Shown piece by piece: positions 43,183 through 52,606 of a DNA stretch of 64,000 nucleotides. The notes below the pieces were generated by a model. That model was not told where the DNA came from, did not search any database, and saw only the letters and a list, made by a program, of their open reading frames with translations. Origin of the DNA: Dactylosporangium fulvum (lineage in GTDB: Bacteria; Actinomycetota; Actinomycetes; Mycobacteriales; Micromonosporaceae); NCBI RefSeq assembly GCF_025137375.1, contig NZ_CP073720.1, forward strand, positions 3,496,501-3,560,500. The letters are read 5' to 3'. The translations under genes were made by a program, and so were the position numbers. Within the stretch, counting starts at the first letter, position 1; every line of letters starts with the position of its first letter.

Positions 43183-45996
43183 TCACTCTCCCGCGATCGG
43201 GACCGCCACGGCAGGCGCGGCCTCCGCGGCGGCCGTCGCGTTCGCCGGTGTCACCTGCACCGCGGTTACCTTGTACTCCGGGCAGTTGGTCGCCCAGTCG
43301 GAATGCTCGGTGGTGACCACATTCGCCCCGGACTCCGGGTGATGGAAGGTCGTGTAGCAGACCCCGACCGGCATCCGGTCCGACAGTTGGGCCTGCATCG
43401 TGGTCTGCCCGACCCGGCTGGCCAGGGTGACCGTGTCCCCGTCGTGGATGCCGCGCAACTCGGCGTCGTGCGGATGGATCTCCAGCACGTCCCTCGGATG
43501 CCAGGCGATGTTGCCGGTCCGCCGGGTCTGGGCACCCACGTTGTACTGGCTGAGGATCCGGCCCGTGGTCAGGATCAGCGGGAAACGCCGGGTGCTGCGC
43601 TCCTGAGTGGGCACGTAGTCGGTCCTGACGAAGCGTCCCTTGCCGCGTACGAAGCCGTTGACGTGCATGACCGGCGTCCCGTCCGGAGCGGCGGCGTTGC
43701 ATGGCCACTGCACGCTGCCGACCCGGTCCAGCATCTCGAACGACACCCCGGCGAAGGTCGGGGTGGTCAGCGCGATCTCATCCATGATCTGCGCCGCCGA
43801 CTCGTAGTGCATGGGGTAGCCCATCGCCTGCGCGATCTCGCAGATGATCTGCCACTCCTGCTTCCCGGTGCGGGCCGGGCGCACCGGGCGGACCCGGTTG
43901 ATCCGCCGCTCGGCGTTGGTGAACGTACCGTCCTTCTCCAGGAAGGACGTGCCGGGCAGCAGGACATGGGCGAACTTGGCCGTCTCGTTGACGAACAGGT
44001 CCTGCACGACCAGCAGATCGAGCGCCCTCAGGGCGGCGTGCACGTGCGTTGTGTTCGGGTCGGACTGGGCGATGTCCTCACCTTGGACGAACAGGGCCCG
44101 GAACGAGCCGTCCAGCGCCGAGTCGAACATGTTGGGGATACGCAGGCCCGGCTCGTTGAGCAGCGGAACCCCCCACAGGTGCTCGTAGACCGACCGCACG
44201 TCGTCGTTGGCGACGTGACGGTAACCGGGCAGCTCGTGCGGGAAGGAGCCCATGTCGCATGAGCCCTGCACATTGTTCTGCCCGCGCAACGGGTTGACCC
44301 CCACCCCGGGGCGGCCGATGTTGCCGGTCACCATCGCAAGGTTGGCCATACCCATGACCATCGTGGAGCCTTGACTGTGCTCAGTGACGCCAAGGCCGTA
44401 GTAGATCGCGGCGTTGCCCGCGGTCGCGTACAACCGGGCCGCCTCGCGCAGCTCGGCTGCCGGCACCCCGGTGATCTCCTGCACGGCCTCCGGGCTGTTC
44501 TCCGGGCGGGCGATGAACTCCGCCCACTCGTCAAACCCCTCGCAGCGCTGCGCGACGAACTCGTCGTTCACCAGGCCCTCGGTGACCACCACATAGGCCA
44601 TCGCGTTGACCACCGCGACGTTGGTGCCAGGAGCAAGCTGCAGGTGGTGGCGCGCCTGAATGTGCGGGGAGCGGACGAGCTCGATACGCCGCGGGTCCAC
44701 CACGATCAGCTGGGTCCCCTGGCGTAGCTGCTGCTTGAGCCGAGAGGCGAACACCGGATGCGCGGCAGTGGGGTTCGCCCCGATCAGCAGCACGACGTCG
44801 GCCTCGGCGACCGAGGCGAAGTCCTGAGTGCCTGCCGAGGTGCCGAAGGCCTGGCTCAGGCCGTAGCCGGTGGGAGAGTGGCACACCCGCGCACAGGTGT
44901 CGACGTTGTTGTTGCCGAACGCCGCCCGCACCATCTTCTGGACGACGTAGACCTCCTCGTTCGTGCAGCGCGACGAGGTGATGGCACCGATCGCGCCCTG
45001 GCCGTGCTCGGCCTGGATCTCGCGCAGCCGCCGCGCGGTGAACGAGATCGCCTCCTCCCAGCTGACCTCCCGCCACTCGTCGGTGATGGATTCGCGCAGC
45101 CGCGGGGCGAGCACCCGGTCGGGGTGGGATGCGTAGCCAAAGGCGAAACGACCTTTGACGCAGGAATGGCCCTCGTTGGCGCCGCCGTCCTTGTAGGGCA
45201 CCATACGGACCAGTTCGTCGCCGCGCAGCTCGGCCTTGAACGAGCAGCCGACGCCGCAGTAGGCGCACGTGGTGAGCACGGTACGGGTGGGCATGCCGAG
45301 TTCGACGACCGAGCGCTCCTGCAGCGTGGCGGTCGGGCAAGCCTGCACGCAAGCGCCGCACGACACACACTCGGAGTCCAAGAATCTCTCGCTGGCACCG
45401 GCTGCGACCTTGGAGGCGAAGCCCCGGCCCTCGATCGTCAGCGCGAAGGTGCCCTGGACCTCACCGCAGGCACGGACGCAGCGCGAGCAGGCGATGCACT
45501 TGCTCGCGTCGAAGTCGAAGTACGGGTTGGAGGTGTCCTTCGGCGCGTCGAAGTGGTTCTCACCGTCGAAGCCGTAACGGACCTCCCGCAGACCCACCAC
45601 GCCCGCCATGTCCTGCAGTTCGCAGTCGCCGTTGGCCGAGCAGGTCAGACAATCCAGCGGGTGATCGGAGATGTAGAGCTCCATGACACCCTTGCGCAGC
45701 TTATCCAGCTCCGGCGTCTGAGTGCGTACGCGCATGCCCGGCGCGACCGGCGTGGTGCACGACGCCGGGGTGCCCCGGCCGCCCACCACCTCGACCAGGC
45801 ACAGCCGGCACGAGCCGAACGGCTCCAGGCTGTCGGTGGCGCACAGCTTCGGGATTTCGATACCGGCCAGCGCCGCCGCCCGCATCACCGACGTGCCTTC
45901 GGGTACCCGTACCGGGTGCCCGTCGATCTCGACGTCGACGCTCGCCCCACCGGTGCGCGCCGGCGTGCCGAGGTCCGGCTCCTTGAGCAGGCTCAT
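43183..45996 (-). CDS. fdsA: NAD-dependent formate dehydrogenase alpha (catalytic) subunit
   Basis: The 937-residue protein oxidises formate to CO2 at a bis-MGD molybdenum centre. An N-terminal NuoG-like part holds a 2Fe-2S site (Cys52, 63, 66, 80), a His-Cys 4Fe-4S site (His112, Cys116, 119, 125) and two ferredoxin-type clusters (Cys167-177 and 210-220). The catalytic part has a 4Fe-4S site (Cys244, 247, 251, 279) and the molybdenum ligand Cys372 in RVCHSPT, so this is the cysteine rather than the selenocysteine form. ATG 45996 follows GGAGGG and overlaps the fdsB stop (ATGA). Electrons pass to FdsB and on to NAD. Confidence 0.97.
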   Translation of the reverse strand: MSLLKEPDLGTPARTGGASVDVEIDGHPVRVPEGTSVMRAAALAGIEIPKLCATDSLEPFGSCRLCLVEVVGGRGTPASCTTPVAPGMRVRTQTPELDKLRKGVMELYISDHPLDCLTCSANGDCELQDMAGVVGLREVRYGFDGENHFDAPKDTSNPYFDFDASKCIACSRCVRACGEVQGTFALTIEGRGFASKVAAGASERFLDSECVSCGACVQACPTATLQERSVVELGMPTRTVLTTCAYCGVGCSFKAELRGDELVRMVPYKDGGANEGHSCVKGRFAFGYASHPDRVLAPRLRESITDEWREVSWEEAISFTARRLREIQAEHGQGAIGAITSSRCTNEEVYVVQKMVRAAFGNNNVDTCARVCHSPTGYGLSQAFGTSAGTQDFASVAEADVVLLIGANPTAAHPVFASRLKQQLRQGTQLIVVDPRRIELVRSPHIQARHHLQLAPGTNVAVVNAMAYVVVTEGLVNDEFVAQRCEGFDEWAEFIARPENSPEAVQEITGVPAAELREAARLYATAGNAAIYYGLGVTEHSQGSTMVMGMANLAMVTGNIGRPGVGVNPLRGQNNVQGSCDMGSFPHELPGYRHVANDDVRSVYEHLWGVPLLNEPGLRIPNMFDSALDGSFRALFVQGEDIAQSDPNTTHVHAALRALDLLVVQDLFVNETAKFAHVLLPGTSFLEKDGTFTNAERRINRVRPVRPARTGKQEWQIICEIAQAMGYPMHYESAAQIMDEIALTTPTFAGVSFEMLDRVGSVQWPCNAAAPDGTPVMHVNGFVRGKGRFVRTDYVPTQERSTRRFPLILTTGRILSQYNVGAQTRRTGNIAWHPRDVLEIHPHDAELRGIHDGDTVTLASRVGQTTMQAQLSDRMPVGVCYTTFHHPESGANVVTTEHSDWATNCPEYKVTAVQVTPANATAAAEAAPAVAVPIAGE

Positions 45997-47567
45997 GCTG
46001 TGCCCTCCGTCATCACGGCAACGGTCTGACATGGAGCGAAGTCATCGGGGAAGTGCTGCAGCGCGCTGCGCACCGGCATCGGAGTCAGCCCGCCCATCGC
46101 GCACAGCGATCCCTTGGTCATGAGATCGCAGAGGTCCTCGAGCACCACCAGGTTTTCCGACCGGTTCACTCCGGCGACGATCCTGTCGATGACCTCGACG
46201 CCACGCACGGCGCCGACCCGGCAGGGCGTGCATTTGCCGCACGACTCCGCCGCGCAGAATTCCATAGCGAACCGCGCCTGGCGCGCCATGTCGACGGTGT
46301 CGTCGAGGATGACGACGCCACCGTGTCCGAGCATCGCACCGGCTGCGGCGAACGCCTCGTAGTCCATCGGCAGATCGAACCGCGATGTCGGCAGGTACGC
46401 CCCGAGCGGCCCACCGACCTGCACCGCCCGCACCGGGCGCCCCGAGCGGGTACCGCCGCCGAACCGTTCGACGAGCTCGCCGAGAGTGATGCCGAAACCG
46501 GTCTCGACGATGCCGCCGCGGGCGACGTTGCCGGCAAGCTGGAAGACCTGGGTGCCGCGGGAGCGCGCCACGCCGTGACTGGCGAAGGCTGCCGCGCCGT
46601 CGGCCAGGATCATCGGTACGGACGCGAGGCTGAGCGCGTTGTTGACCACGGTCGGCTTGCCGAACAGCCCGTGCAGTGCCGGGACCGGCGGCTTGGCCCG
46701 AACCATGCCGCGCTTGCCCTCCAGGCTCTCGAGCATGGAGGTCTCTTCGCCGCAGATGTAGGCCCCGGCACCGACCCTGACGAACAGATCGAAGGACAGG
46801 TCCGAGCCGAGGATCCGCTTCCCGAGCCAGCCATGCGCGTACGCGATCTCGATGGCCGAGCGGACCGTGGCGACCGCGTCGGGGTACTCGGAGCGGATGT
46901 ATATGTAGCCCTCGCACGCGCCAACCGCGTACGCGGCGATCGCCATGCCCTCGATGATGGTGAACGGGTCGCCCTCGATGAGCATGCGGTCGGCGAAGGT
47001 ACCGCTGTCGCCCTCATCGGCGTTGCAGCAGACGAACTTCAGATCCGCCTCGGCGCCCAGGACCGTGCTCCACTTGACGCCGGTCGGGAAGCCAGCCCCG
47101 CCCCGCCCCCGCAGACCGGACGCCGTGACCTCGGCGACGACTCCGGCCGGACTCAACTCCAGCGCCCGACGCAGGCCTTTCAGCCCGCCATGGGCCAGGT
47201 AGTCGTCGGTCGAGAGCGGGTCAATGACGCCGACCCGGGCGAAGGTGACCCGGGTTTGGTCGCGCAACCAGGCAATGTCCTCGGTGCGCCCGAGGCGGAG
47301 ACCGTGCTCGGCACCGTCGAGCATCCCGGCAGCCACCAGGCCCTCGACGTCGTCGGGGCGCACCGGCCCGTAGGCAATCCGGCCCTCCGGCGTGACCACC
47401 TCGATCAGTGGCTCAAGCCACAGCATGCCGCGGGAGCCGTTACGTACCAGGCGGATCGGCCGCCCCGCAGCCGTCGCGGCAACCGCAATCCGGTCGGCCA
47501 CGTCATCAGCGCCCACGGACCGGGCCGCCGAGTCGCGCGGGACGTAGACCGTCACGGGGCTGTTCAC
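45993..47567 (-). CDS. fdsB: Formate dehydrogenase beta (NADH-binding, NuoF-like) subunit
   Basis: The 524-residue protein resembles NuoF. It has an N-terminal thioredoxin-like part, the FMN/NADH segment GLRGRGGAGFPTGVKWSTVL then CNADEGDSGTFADR, YIYIRSEYP and the C-terminal 4Fe-4S motif ESCGKCTPCRVG with a later Cys in GSLCAMGG. FdsB passes electrons from the FdsA clusters to NAD through FMN. GTG 47567 overlaps the fdsG stop (GTGA), and its own stop overlaps the fdsA start. Confidence 0.97.
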   Translation of the reverse strand: MNSPVTVYVPRDSAARSVGADDVADRIAVAATAAGRPIRLVRNGSRGMLWLEPLIEVVTPEGRIAYGPVRPDDVEGLVAAGMLDGAEHGLRLGRTEDIAWLRDQTRVTFARVGVIDPLSTDDYLAHGGLKGLRRALELSPAGVVAEVTASGLRGRGGAGFPTGVKWSTVLGAEADLKFVCCNADEGDSGTFADRMLIEGDPFTIIEGMAIAAYAVGACEGYIYIRSEYPDAVATVRSAIEIAYAHGWLGKRILGSDLSFDLFVRVGAGAYICGEETSMLESLEGKRGMVRAKPPVPALHGLFGKPTVVNNALSLASVPMILADGAAAFASHGVARSRGTQVFQLAGNVARGGIVETGFGITLGELVERFGGGTRSGRPVRAVQVGGPLGAYLPTSRFDLPMDYEAFAAAGAMLGHGGVVILDDTVDMARQARFAMEFCAAESCGKCTPCRVGAVRGVEVIDRIVAGVNRSENLVVLEDLCDLMTKGSLCAMGGLTPMPVRSALQHFPDDFAPCQTVAVMTEGTA

Positions 47568-48037
47568 GAGTTGACCCCCAGCAGGCTGTCCAAGCGAGCG
47601 GCGTCGACCCGGCCGTACAGTCGGTCCCCGACCTGTACTGCCGGGCCCAGCGCGCAGTTGCCGAAACAGAGGGTCTGATCCAGGCTGACCGCGCCGTCCG
47701 CGGTCGTCTCGCCGAACGTCACGCCCAGCCGCGCCCGCGCGTGCTCCGCCAGCGCCGTGGCACCCACCGCCTGGCACGCCTCGGCCCGGCAGATCCGCAC
47801 CGTGATGCGGCCGGGCGGGGTCGGGCGGAAATCGTGGTAGAAGGTGACCACACCGTGAACGTCTGCCCTGGTCAGGTTCAGCTCATCAGCCAGTATCGGG
47901 ATGACCGCCGGATCGACATGGCCCAGTTCCGACTGGATGCTGTGCAGGATCGGCAACAGCGCGCCGCGTTCACCACGGTGGGCCGCCACGATCGACCGCA
48001 CCCGCTGCTCCAACGATTGCTCAGGCATTGGTGTCAT
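47564..48037 (-). CDS. fdsG: Formate dehydrogenase gamma (NuoE-like) subunit
   Basis: The 157-residue protein is NuoE-like, with a helical N-terminus (LLPILHSIQSELGHVDPAVI) and a thioredoxin fold binding one 2Fe-2S cluster through Cys83, Cys88 (RICRAEAC), Cys124 and Cys128 (LCFGNCA). It forms the diaphorase module with FdsB. ATG 48037 follows GGAGGG; the frame is open to 48076 but this start fits the family better. It is the first structural gene of the operon. Confidence 0.96.
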   Translation of the reverse strand: MTPMPEQSLEQRVRSIVAAHRGERGALLPILHSIQSELGHVDPAVIPILADELNLTRADVHGVVTFYHDFRPTPPGRITVRICRAEACQAVGATALAEHARARLGVTFGETTADGAVSLDQTLCFGNCALGPAVQVGDRLYGRVDAARLDSLLGVNS

Positions 48038-48124
48038 GACTAGTCCCTCCGATCCCGCGACACGAGACGTGGTCACGATCGCGCGGTTCGTCGGCGTTGG
48101 TCAAGGTGCACTTCGCGAATCGCG

Positions 48125-48143
48125 TGATAGGCCTCGCGTATCA
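48125..48143. promoter_or_regulatory. Putative LysR binding site before fdsG
   Basis: TGATA (48125-48129) and TATCA (48139-48143) form an inverted repeat with a nine-base spacer, a T-N11-A-type pattern, between the LysR gene and fdsG. It lies about 90 bases before the fdsG start, where an activator would bind. Confidence 0.55.
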
Positions 48144-48160
48144 AGGCTCACCGGTCCTGC

Positions 48161-49102
48161 TCAGCCAGCCGGTGGGACCGGTAGGAGGTGTTGGCGCATC
48201 AGCCGGTCCAGCGTGCCAGGTACGTCGGCGGCGCGCGCCACATCCACCAGAGCCCTGGCGAGGATCAACCCCGGATCCCGGTCGGCCAGCACTAGGCCGA
48301 CCTGATAGGACCGGCTGGGCCGCTGCAGGGGAATCACGCGCATCCCCTTCGGCACACCGAACATGTGCAGCCAGGCGTGCGCGATCACCGTGGACCACCG
48401 GTGCGTCGCCACATGGGCGAACAGGGCCGAGACGGTGTCAGTCTCGATGGTTGGGGTGACGGTCACGCCGGCGTCTGCGAAGTTCCGGTCCAGGATCCGG
48501 CGGTTCTGCATCGTCGAGGACAGCAGGCACAGCGGCGTGCCAGCGATCTCCGCCCACCCGATGCTCTCCCCACCGGCGAACTCGCTGTCCATCGGTGTCA
48601 GCAGCAGGTAACGCTCCCGGTACAGCGGCACCGTCCGTACGTTTCCGAGCGGTTCCCCGTCGAGATAGGTCAGCCCAACGTCGAGGTCGAACTCGGCCAG
48701 CCGCTGCACGATCTCGCGGGACGACAGCGACTCAAGCGAGATCCTGGCGAGTGGATACTGGTCGCAGAACGGTGTGGTCAGCAGCGAGGCCGCGGTCAGC
48801 GCGGTAGGAATCGCCCCGATGCGCAGGACACCCGACACCTCGGTCTGCAGCGCCGAGAGGTCGTCGAACAGCGCGTCACGCTCGGCCAGGATGCGGCGCG
48901 CCCACATCACCACCCGCTCGCCCTCCGGCGTGAAACCCTCGAACCGGCGGCCGCGCCGCACGATCGCGACCTTGAGCTCGCGCTCCAGCTTGCGGATTCC
49001 GGCGGACAGCGATGGCTGGGACACACGGCAGGCGTCGGCCGCCCTGGCGAAGTGGCGCTCCTGCGCCAACGCGGTCAGGTACTCCAGTTGACGCAGCAGC
49101 AC
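48161..49102 (-). CDS. LysR-family regulator of the formate dehydrogenase operon
   Basis: The 313-residue protein has the LysR helix-turn-helix (LEYLTALAQERHFARAADAC, RVSQPSLSAGIRKLERELKV) and a two-lobed effector-binding domain (from about 90, GVLRIGAIPTALTAASLLTT). GTG 49102 follows GAGGAG. It lies directly upstream of fdsG in the same direction, the position of FdsR-type regulators, and probably activates or represses the operon in response to formate or a related metabolite. Confidence 0.94.
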   Translation of the reverse strand: MLLRQLEYLTALAQERHFARAADACRVSQPSLSAGIRKLERELKVAIVRRGRRFEGFTPEGERVVMWARRILAERDALFDDLSALQTEVSGVLRIGAIPTALTAASLLTTPFCDQYPLARISLESLSSREIVQRLAEFDLDVGLTYLDGEPLGNVRTVPLYRERYLLLTPMDSEFAGGESIGWAEIAGTPLCLLSSTMQNRRILDRNFADAGVTVTPTIETDTVSALFAHVATHRWSTVIAHAWLHMFGVPKGMRVIPLQRPSRSYQVGLVLADRDPGLILARALVDVARAADVPGTLDRLMRQHLLPVPPAG

Positions 49103-49149
49103 GACACACTCCTCTCAGATCCGCGGCCTTGTCCCCCTGGCCCGACCAG

Positions 49150-49330
49150 TCATGCGCCCGGCGTCGATCGCGCGCGGCCGCGGGCGCGAAGGTGCGTCAA
49201 CTGCAGCACAGCAGCGCCGAGGGCGACCGCCAAACACATCACGGAGACGACGAACCCGGCGCGATATCCAGCGAGCTGGGCCACGACACCGAGGGCGAAG
49301 CCCCCAGACCGATGCCGACGCCGAAACCGT
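49150..49330 (-). pseudogene. MFS transporter C-terminal remnant
   Basis: The minus strand reads GFALGVVAQLAGYRAGFVVS then VMCLAVALGAAVLQL and ends RARGRARSTPGA before a stop at 49150-49152. This is the last two membrane helices and tail of an MFS transporter; upstream the frame is lost. Confidence 0.6.
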
Positions 49331-50060
49331 GGTCGTGACAGCGAAGCTCCCGCAGCACCTGGAGCTTATCCCGGCCCGCGCTCGAAGCGGGGAAGTCGGT
49401 GCTCAGCGCCGTTGCCGCGGGCCGCGGAGTGTGCGACGCCTGGCCGACGATGTCGGAGCCGAGGCACCGCAGGTGTCGAAGCGCCGTGTGGCTGGTGAAT
49501 GCCGCCCGGGAGGTACCGCTGGCGAGACCCGCCAGCAGCTCGGCTTGACGCAGGTGGCGGTCATCTCGACGTCATCGACCGCGTCGGCCGGTATGGTGGC
49601 CACGAGGTCTCCGGTCCTTGGTGCTTCGGGCTTCCAGGTCTGGAACAAGCAGCGCCGCGGCATACGCGTTCGACGGGCGGAAAACATGCGGCATCACAGC
49701 CTCGTCGGCCGCAGGTACCGCCAGCTGCACGGCGGCGAATGTAACCTCGAGACGTCGGCTGCCTTACGGCGCTGACCATGCCCAGCTGGGTCTTCGTTAA
49801 CTGTTGATCAAGGACTGTTGGTCGCGGTTTGATCTTGCCGGGTTGATCCGCGGGTGTGTGGGCATGACGAAGACCTGGCGCATGGCCGGGCTCCTTCAGG
49901 GGTTCGTCGGGCGCCGGCCGTCGATCGTCACCAGCGCGTCCACCCACCACGGCGGATCGCCGCTGGTACGCGCCGCGCGCCCATCCTGTGCGACATCGGG
50001 CGCGAGTTCCCGCAGCTGCGGCAATGACCCTGTGCCTGCCGAGAATTCAATCCGGGCAGC
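49331..50060. other. Degenerate interval without recognised gene
   Basis: Several open frames exist, but none has both a ribosome-binding site and a recognisable motif. The stretch DLVATIPADAVDDVEMTATC on the minus strand (around 49610-49550) could be part of a lost enzyme but cannot be identified. Confidence 0.35.
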
Positions 50061-50500
50061 TCAGGCGGCATGTTCGTACTCGTGGAGAACACCGCCGAGG
50101 CGGTCGCGTCGGTGGATGTTCAGGTGGGCGAGCCGGGTGCGGATCGCTGATCGGTTCGGGTAGCGGTGCCAGTGGACGGGCGTTGGCGATGCCCTGGTGC
50201 GGACGATGCTCGTTATAGAAGATCTCGAACTCGCGCAACGCATGCAGCAGGTGTCGCTGGTTCCAGATCAGGGTATGGTCCGGCAACTCGCGGCGGCAGG
50301 TCCGCACCCGGCGCTCCATGGTCGAATTCATGCCGGGGCTGGTTCGAACCGGACCCGATGCCCGCCGCGCGGCGCTGCAGCAGCGCGAGCTGGTGACGTA
50401 ACGCGAGGATCTCTCTGTCCTTGTCCCGGTCGCTGCCCGGCAGCAGCCGCAGGAGCGCGAACGCGTTCGTGATGCCGAGGTACGCCCGTCGCGCCAGCAT
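50061..50500 (-). pseudogene. Integrase-core (rve) transposase with internal deletion
   Basis: The N-terminal part (50500 to about 50350) reads ARRAYLGITNAFALLRLLPG then DREILALRHQLALLQRRAAG. The frame then jumps to the C-terminal catalytic end (50331-50130) MERRVRTCRRELPDHTLIWN then HALREFEIFYNEHRPHQGIA, and a frameshift leads to RRDRLGGVLHEYEHAA. The DDE core between them is deleted. It is the IS3/IS481-like type also present at 54750. Confidence 0.75.
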
Positions 50501-50967
50501 GAGGCGGCATCACCGCGTAGTCGTCAACACCGATGAGCAAGGAGGACGCGCGGAGACGAGACAAGGTTGATGCCTCGGATCCGAAATGACCTCTGACCAG
50601 CACGGACGCAGTTCTCGGCAGGCACACGGTCGCCAGCGCTGCGCCGACTGGCGTCCGGTACGCGCGCTGTACCTGACGACGATCAGACCCGCCAAGACTC
50701 GCTACCACGAACCAGCAGGCCAACCCGCCGACGGGAGTATTCGGCACCCACATGCTCGCAATGATGACCGGCTTGATCGTTCTGTAACCCGCTCGCCATC
50801 GCGGACCCTTGACACAGGACTGCGCCCGAAGAGATATTGGGGTCAACCAAGCGCTTGCTAGGTTCCGTGAACTCCTCGTCAGACCCCGCATGCAGGAACG
50901 ACGTGGCGGTAGCGACGTAACAGTTGAGCCCATTTTCACTTTGTCCCAGTAAGGCAGGGGGGTAGAC
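50501..50967. other. Gap without convincing gene
   Basis: A short minus-strand segment (RASSLLIGVDDYAVMP, near 50520) recalls the DDE start of ISL3-type transposases. No intact gene is visible up to the binding-protein gene at 50968. Confidence 0.35.
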
Positions 50968-52179
50968 GTGGCCACATCCAGGAGATCAGCGGCGCTTGCC
51001 GGCGCGCTGATCGCCGCGTTGGTGGCGTTCGCGGGCTGTAGCAAGAGTGGCTCCGACGCACCGAGCACCGGCACGGCGACCGGTGATCCCATCATCATCG
51101 GCCTGGACCAGGACAGCACCGGTCCGGGCGCTTCGTACAGCAACATCTCCGGCAAGACGATCCGACTGGCCATTCAGGACATCAACGACAAGGGCGGCGT
51201 GTTGGGCCGTCCGCTCCAGCTTGTGGTGGGCAACGACGAGAGTGACCCGACCAAGTCGCCGGCCGTGGTGCAGAAGTTGGTCAGCCAGGGCGCCAAGCTG
51301 GTGCTGATGCAGACGGGTGGCGCGGCATCGGCGCAGGCCAAGCCGACCCTCACCCAGCTCGGTGTCCCGGCCATCGCCCCCACCAGCGTGACCCAGTCGC
51401 TGGTCGACGCGCCGAACAACGAGTTCATCTACATGCTCGCCAACTCGACCGGCGACTGGGCCGAGGTGTACTGCGGAGCGTTCCAGAAGGCCAACATCAA
51501 GAAGATCGGCGTGCTGACCGATGACTCGTCGACCATCGCGGCGGTGAACAAGTCGCTGTTCGACGCGATGCCCTGTGTGCAGGTCGCGGCGACAGAGAAG
51601 GGCGCCACCGCGGCGTCCGACCTGTCCGCACAGGTGGCCCGACTCAAGGGCGCGAACGTCGACGCGGTGATGGTGACCACCCTCGGTGGCGCGTTCGAGG
51701 TGCTCGCGCAGAACACGCTCGCCAGCCAGTTGGCCGCGAAGCCGCGGTTCTCGCTCGCGTCGATCGGGAATCAGCCGGAGTCCTGGAAGCTGGCCAACGC
51801 GGGTGCCCTCAACGGTTTGGTGTTCATGGGTTCCATCAACAACCAGAACCCTCGTACCCAGGAACTGACCAAGTTCCTGAAGGACAAGAACGGCGCCGAC
51901 TACGAGGTCACGGCCTATGACGCCCAAGCCTGGGACACCGTGCACATCGTCAAGCTCGCGATCGAGAAGGCCGGCGGCGCGGACGACTCGAAGAAGCTGA
52001 ACGAAGCGATCCAGAGCATCTCGGGATATCAGGCCTCGTTCGGCCAGCCGAGCTTCACGCTGTCCTACTCCGCCACCAAGCACCTCGGTGCGGATGGCCT
52101 CTGCGGCCTGTCCCTGATCGAGTTCGGCGCGGACAACAAGCCGAAGGGGCCGTGGGCGACCTACCAGCCGCCCTGCTAG
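50968..52179 (+). CDS. Branched-chain amino-acid-type ABC substrate-binding lipoprotein
   Basis: The 403-residue protein has a signal peptide with lipobox AFAGC (Cys24) and a LivJ/Peripla_BP_6 fold: KTIRLAIQDINDKGGVLGRP, LQLVVGNDESDPTKSPAVVQ, VPAIAPTSVTQSL, and YMLANSTGDWAEVY. GTG 50968 follows AGGGGGG. Ligands of this family include branched-chain amino acids, amides, urea and aromatic acids. No permease or ATPase gene lies nearby, so it is an orphan that must borrow or lack a transporter. A strong hairpin terminator follows. Confidence 0.93.
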   Translation: MATSRRSAALAGALIAALVAFAGCSKSGSDAPSTGTATGDPIIIGLDQDSTGPGASYSNISGKTIRLAIQDINDKGGVLGRPLQLVVGNDESDPTKSPAVVQKLVSQGAKLVLMQTGGAASAQAKPTLTQLGVPAIAPTSVTQSLVDAPNNEFIYMLANSTGDWAEVYCGAFQKANIKKIGVLTDDSSTIAAVNKSLFDAMPCVQVAATEKGATAASDLSAQVARLKGANVDAVMVTTLGGAFEVLAQNTLASQLAAKPRFSLASIGNQPESWKLANAGALNGLVFMGSINNQNPRTQELTKFLKDKNGADYEVTAYDAQAWDTVHIVKLAIEKAGGADDSKKLNEAIQSISGYQASFGQPSFTLSYSATKHLGADGLCGLSLIEFGADNKPKGPWATYQPPC

Positions 52180-52191
52180 ACCGAAAGTCGG

Positions 52192-52220
52192 CCGTGGGGC
52201 GGACATCCTCCGCCCCACGG
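52192..52220 (+). terminator. Hairpin terminator after the binding-protein gene
   Basis: CCGTGGGGCGGA (52192-52203) and TCCGCCCCACGG (52209-52220) make a perfect 12-bp stem with loop CATCC, 12 bases after the stop codon at 52179. Confidence 0.85.
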
Positions 52221-52395
52221 GTCGATGATCGTCTATGGTCGAACCTTAGCTTTGGATCTGGCCGGCCTGGCGCTCATCCCAAGCGCTTGTTAGGTGGGCA
52301 GGATGTGTCGCAGTTCTTCGGCTCCAACGAAACCGGTGCGCCGTCCCCGGACCCGTACCACCGACTCGGCCGATCTGCGTCTGCGTACCGCCGGG

Positions 52396-52575
52396 GCCGT
52401 CATCGGATCCACTGTGGACCTCGACGAACTGCGCGAGCACCTCAGGGCGCGCGGCGTCGCGACCGGGACCTGGCCGGAGCGGCTGGAACTCGCGGACGAG
52501 CTGCCTCGCGGCTCGGGCGGCAAGGTCGCCAAGGCGGAACTTCGCGCCGACCTTCGTCGCAGGATGTCCCTGACC
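52396..52575 (+). pseudogene. AMP-forming acyl-CoA ligase C-terminal remnant
   Basis: LDELREHLRARGVATGTWPE then RLELADELPRGSGGKVAKAE is the C-terminal subdomain of AMP-dependent acyl ligases, including the GSGGKVAK motif with its catalytic Lys. The large N-terminal domain is absent. The dehydrogenase at 52607 starts about 30 bases later and may once have been its operon partner. Confidence 0.75.
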
Positions 52576-52606
52576 CGTAGCCAGCTTCATCGAGGGAGCC
52601 CGAGCC

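Noticed and set aside
43183..45996. Possible selenocysteine formate dehydrogenase
   Set aside because: The residue at the molybdenum ligand position is an ordinary cysteine codon (RVCHSPT) and there is no in-frame TGA.
44758..46029. Long open frames antisense to fdsA and fdsB
   Set aside because: These arise from the GC-rich third positions of the true genes and have no motif or ribosome-binding site.
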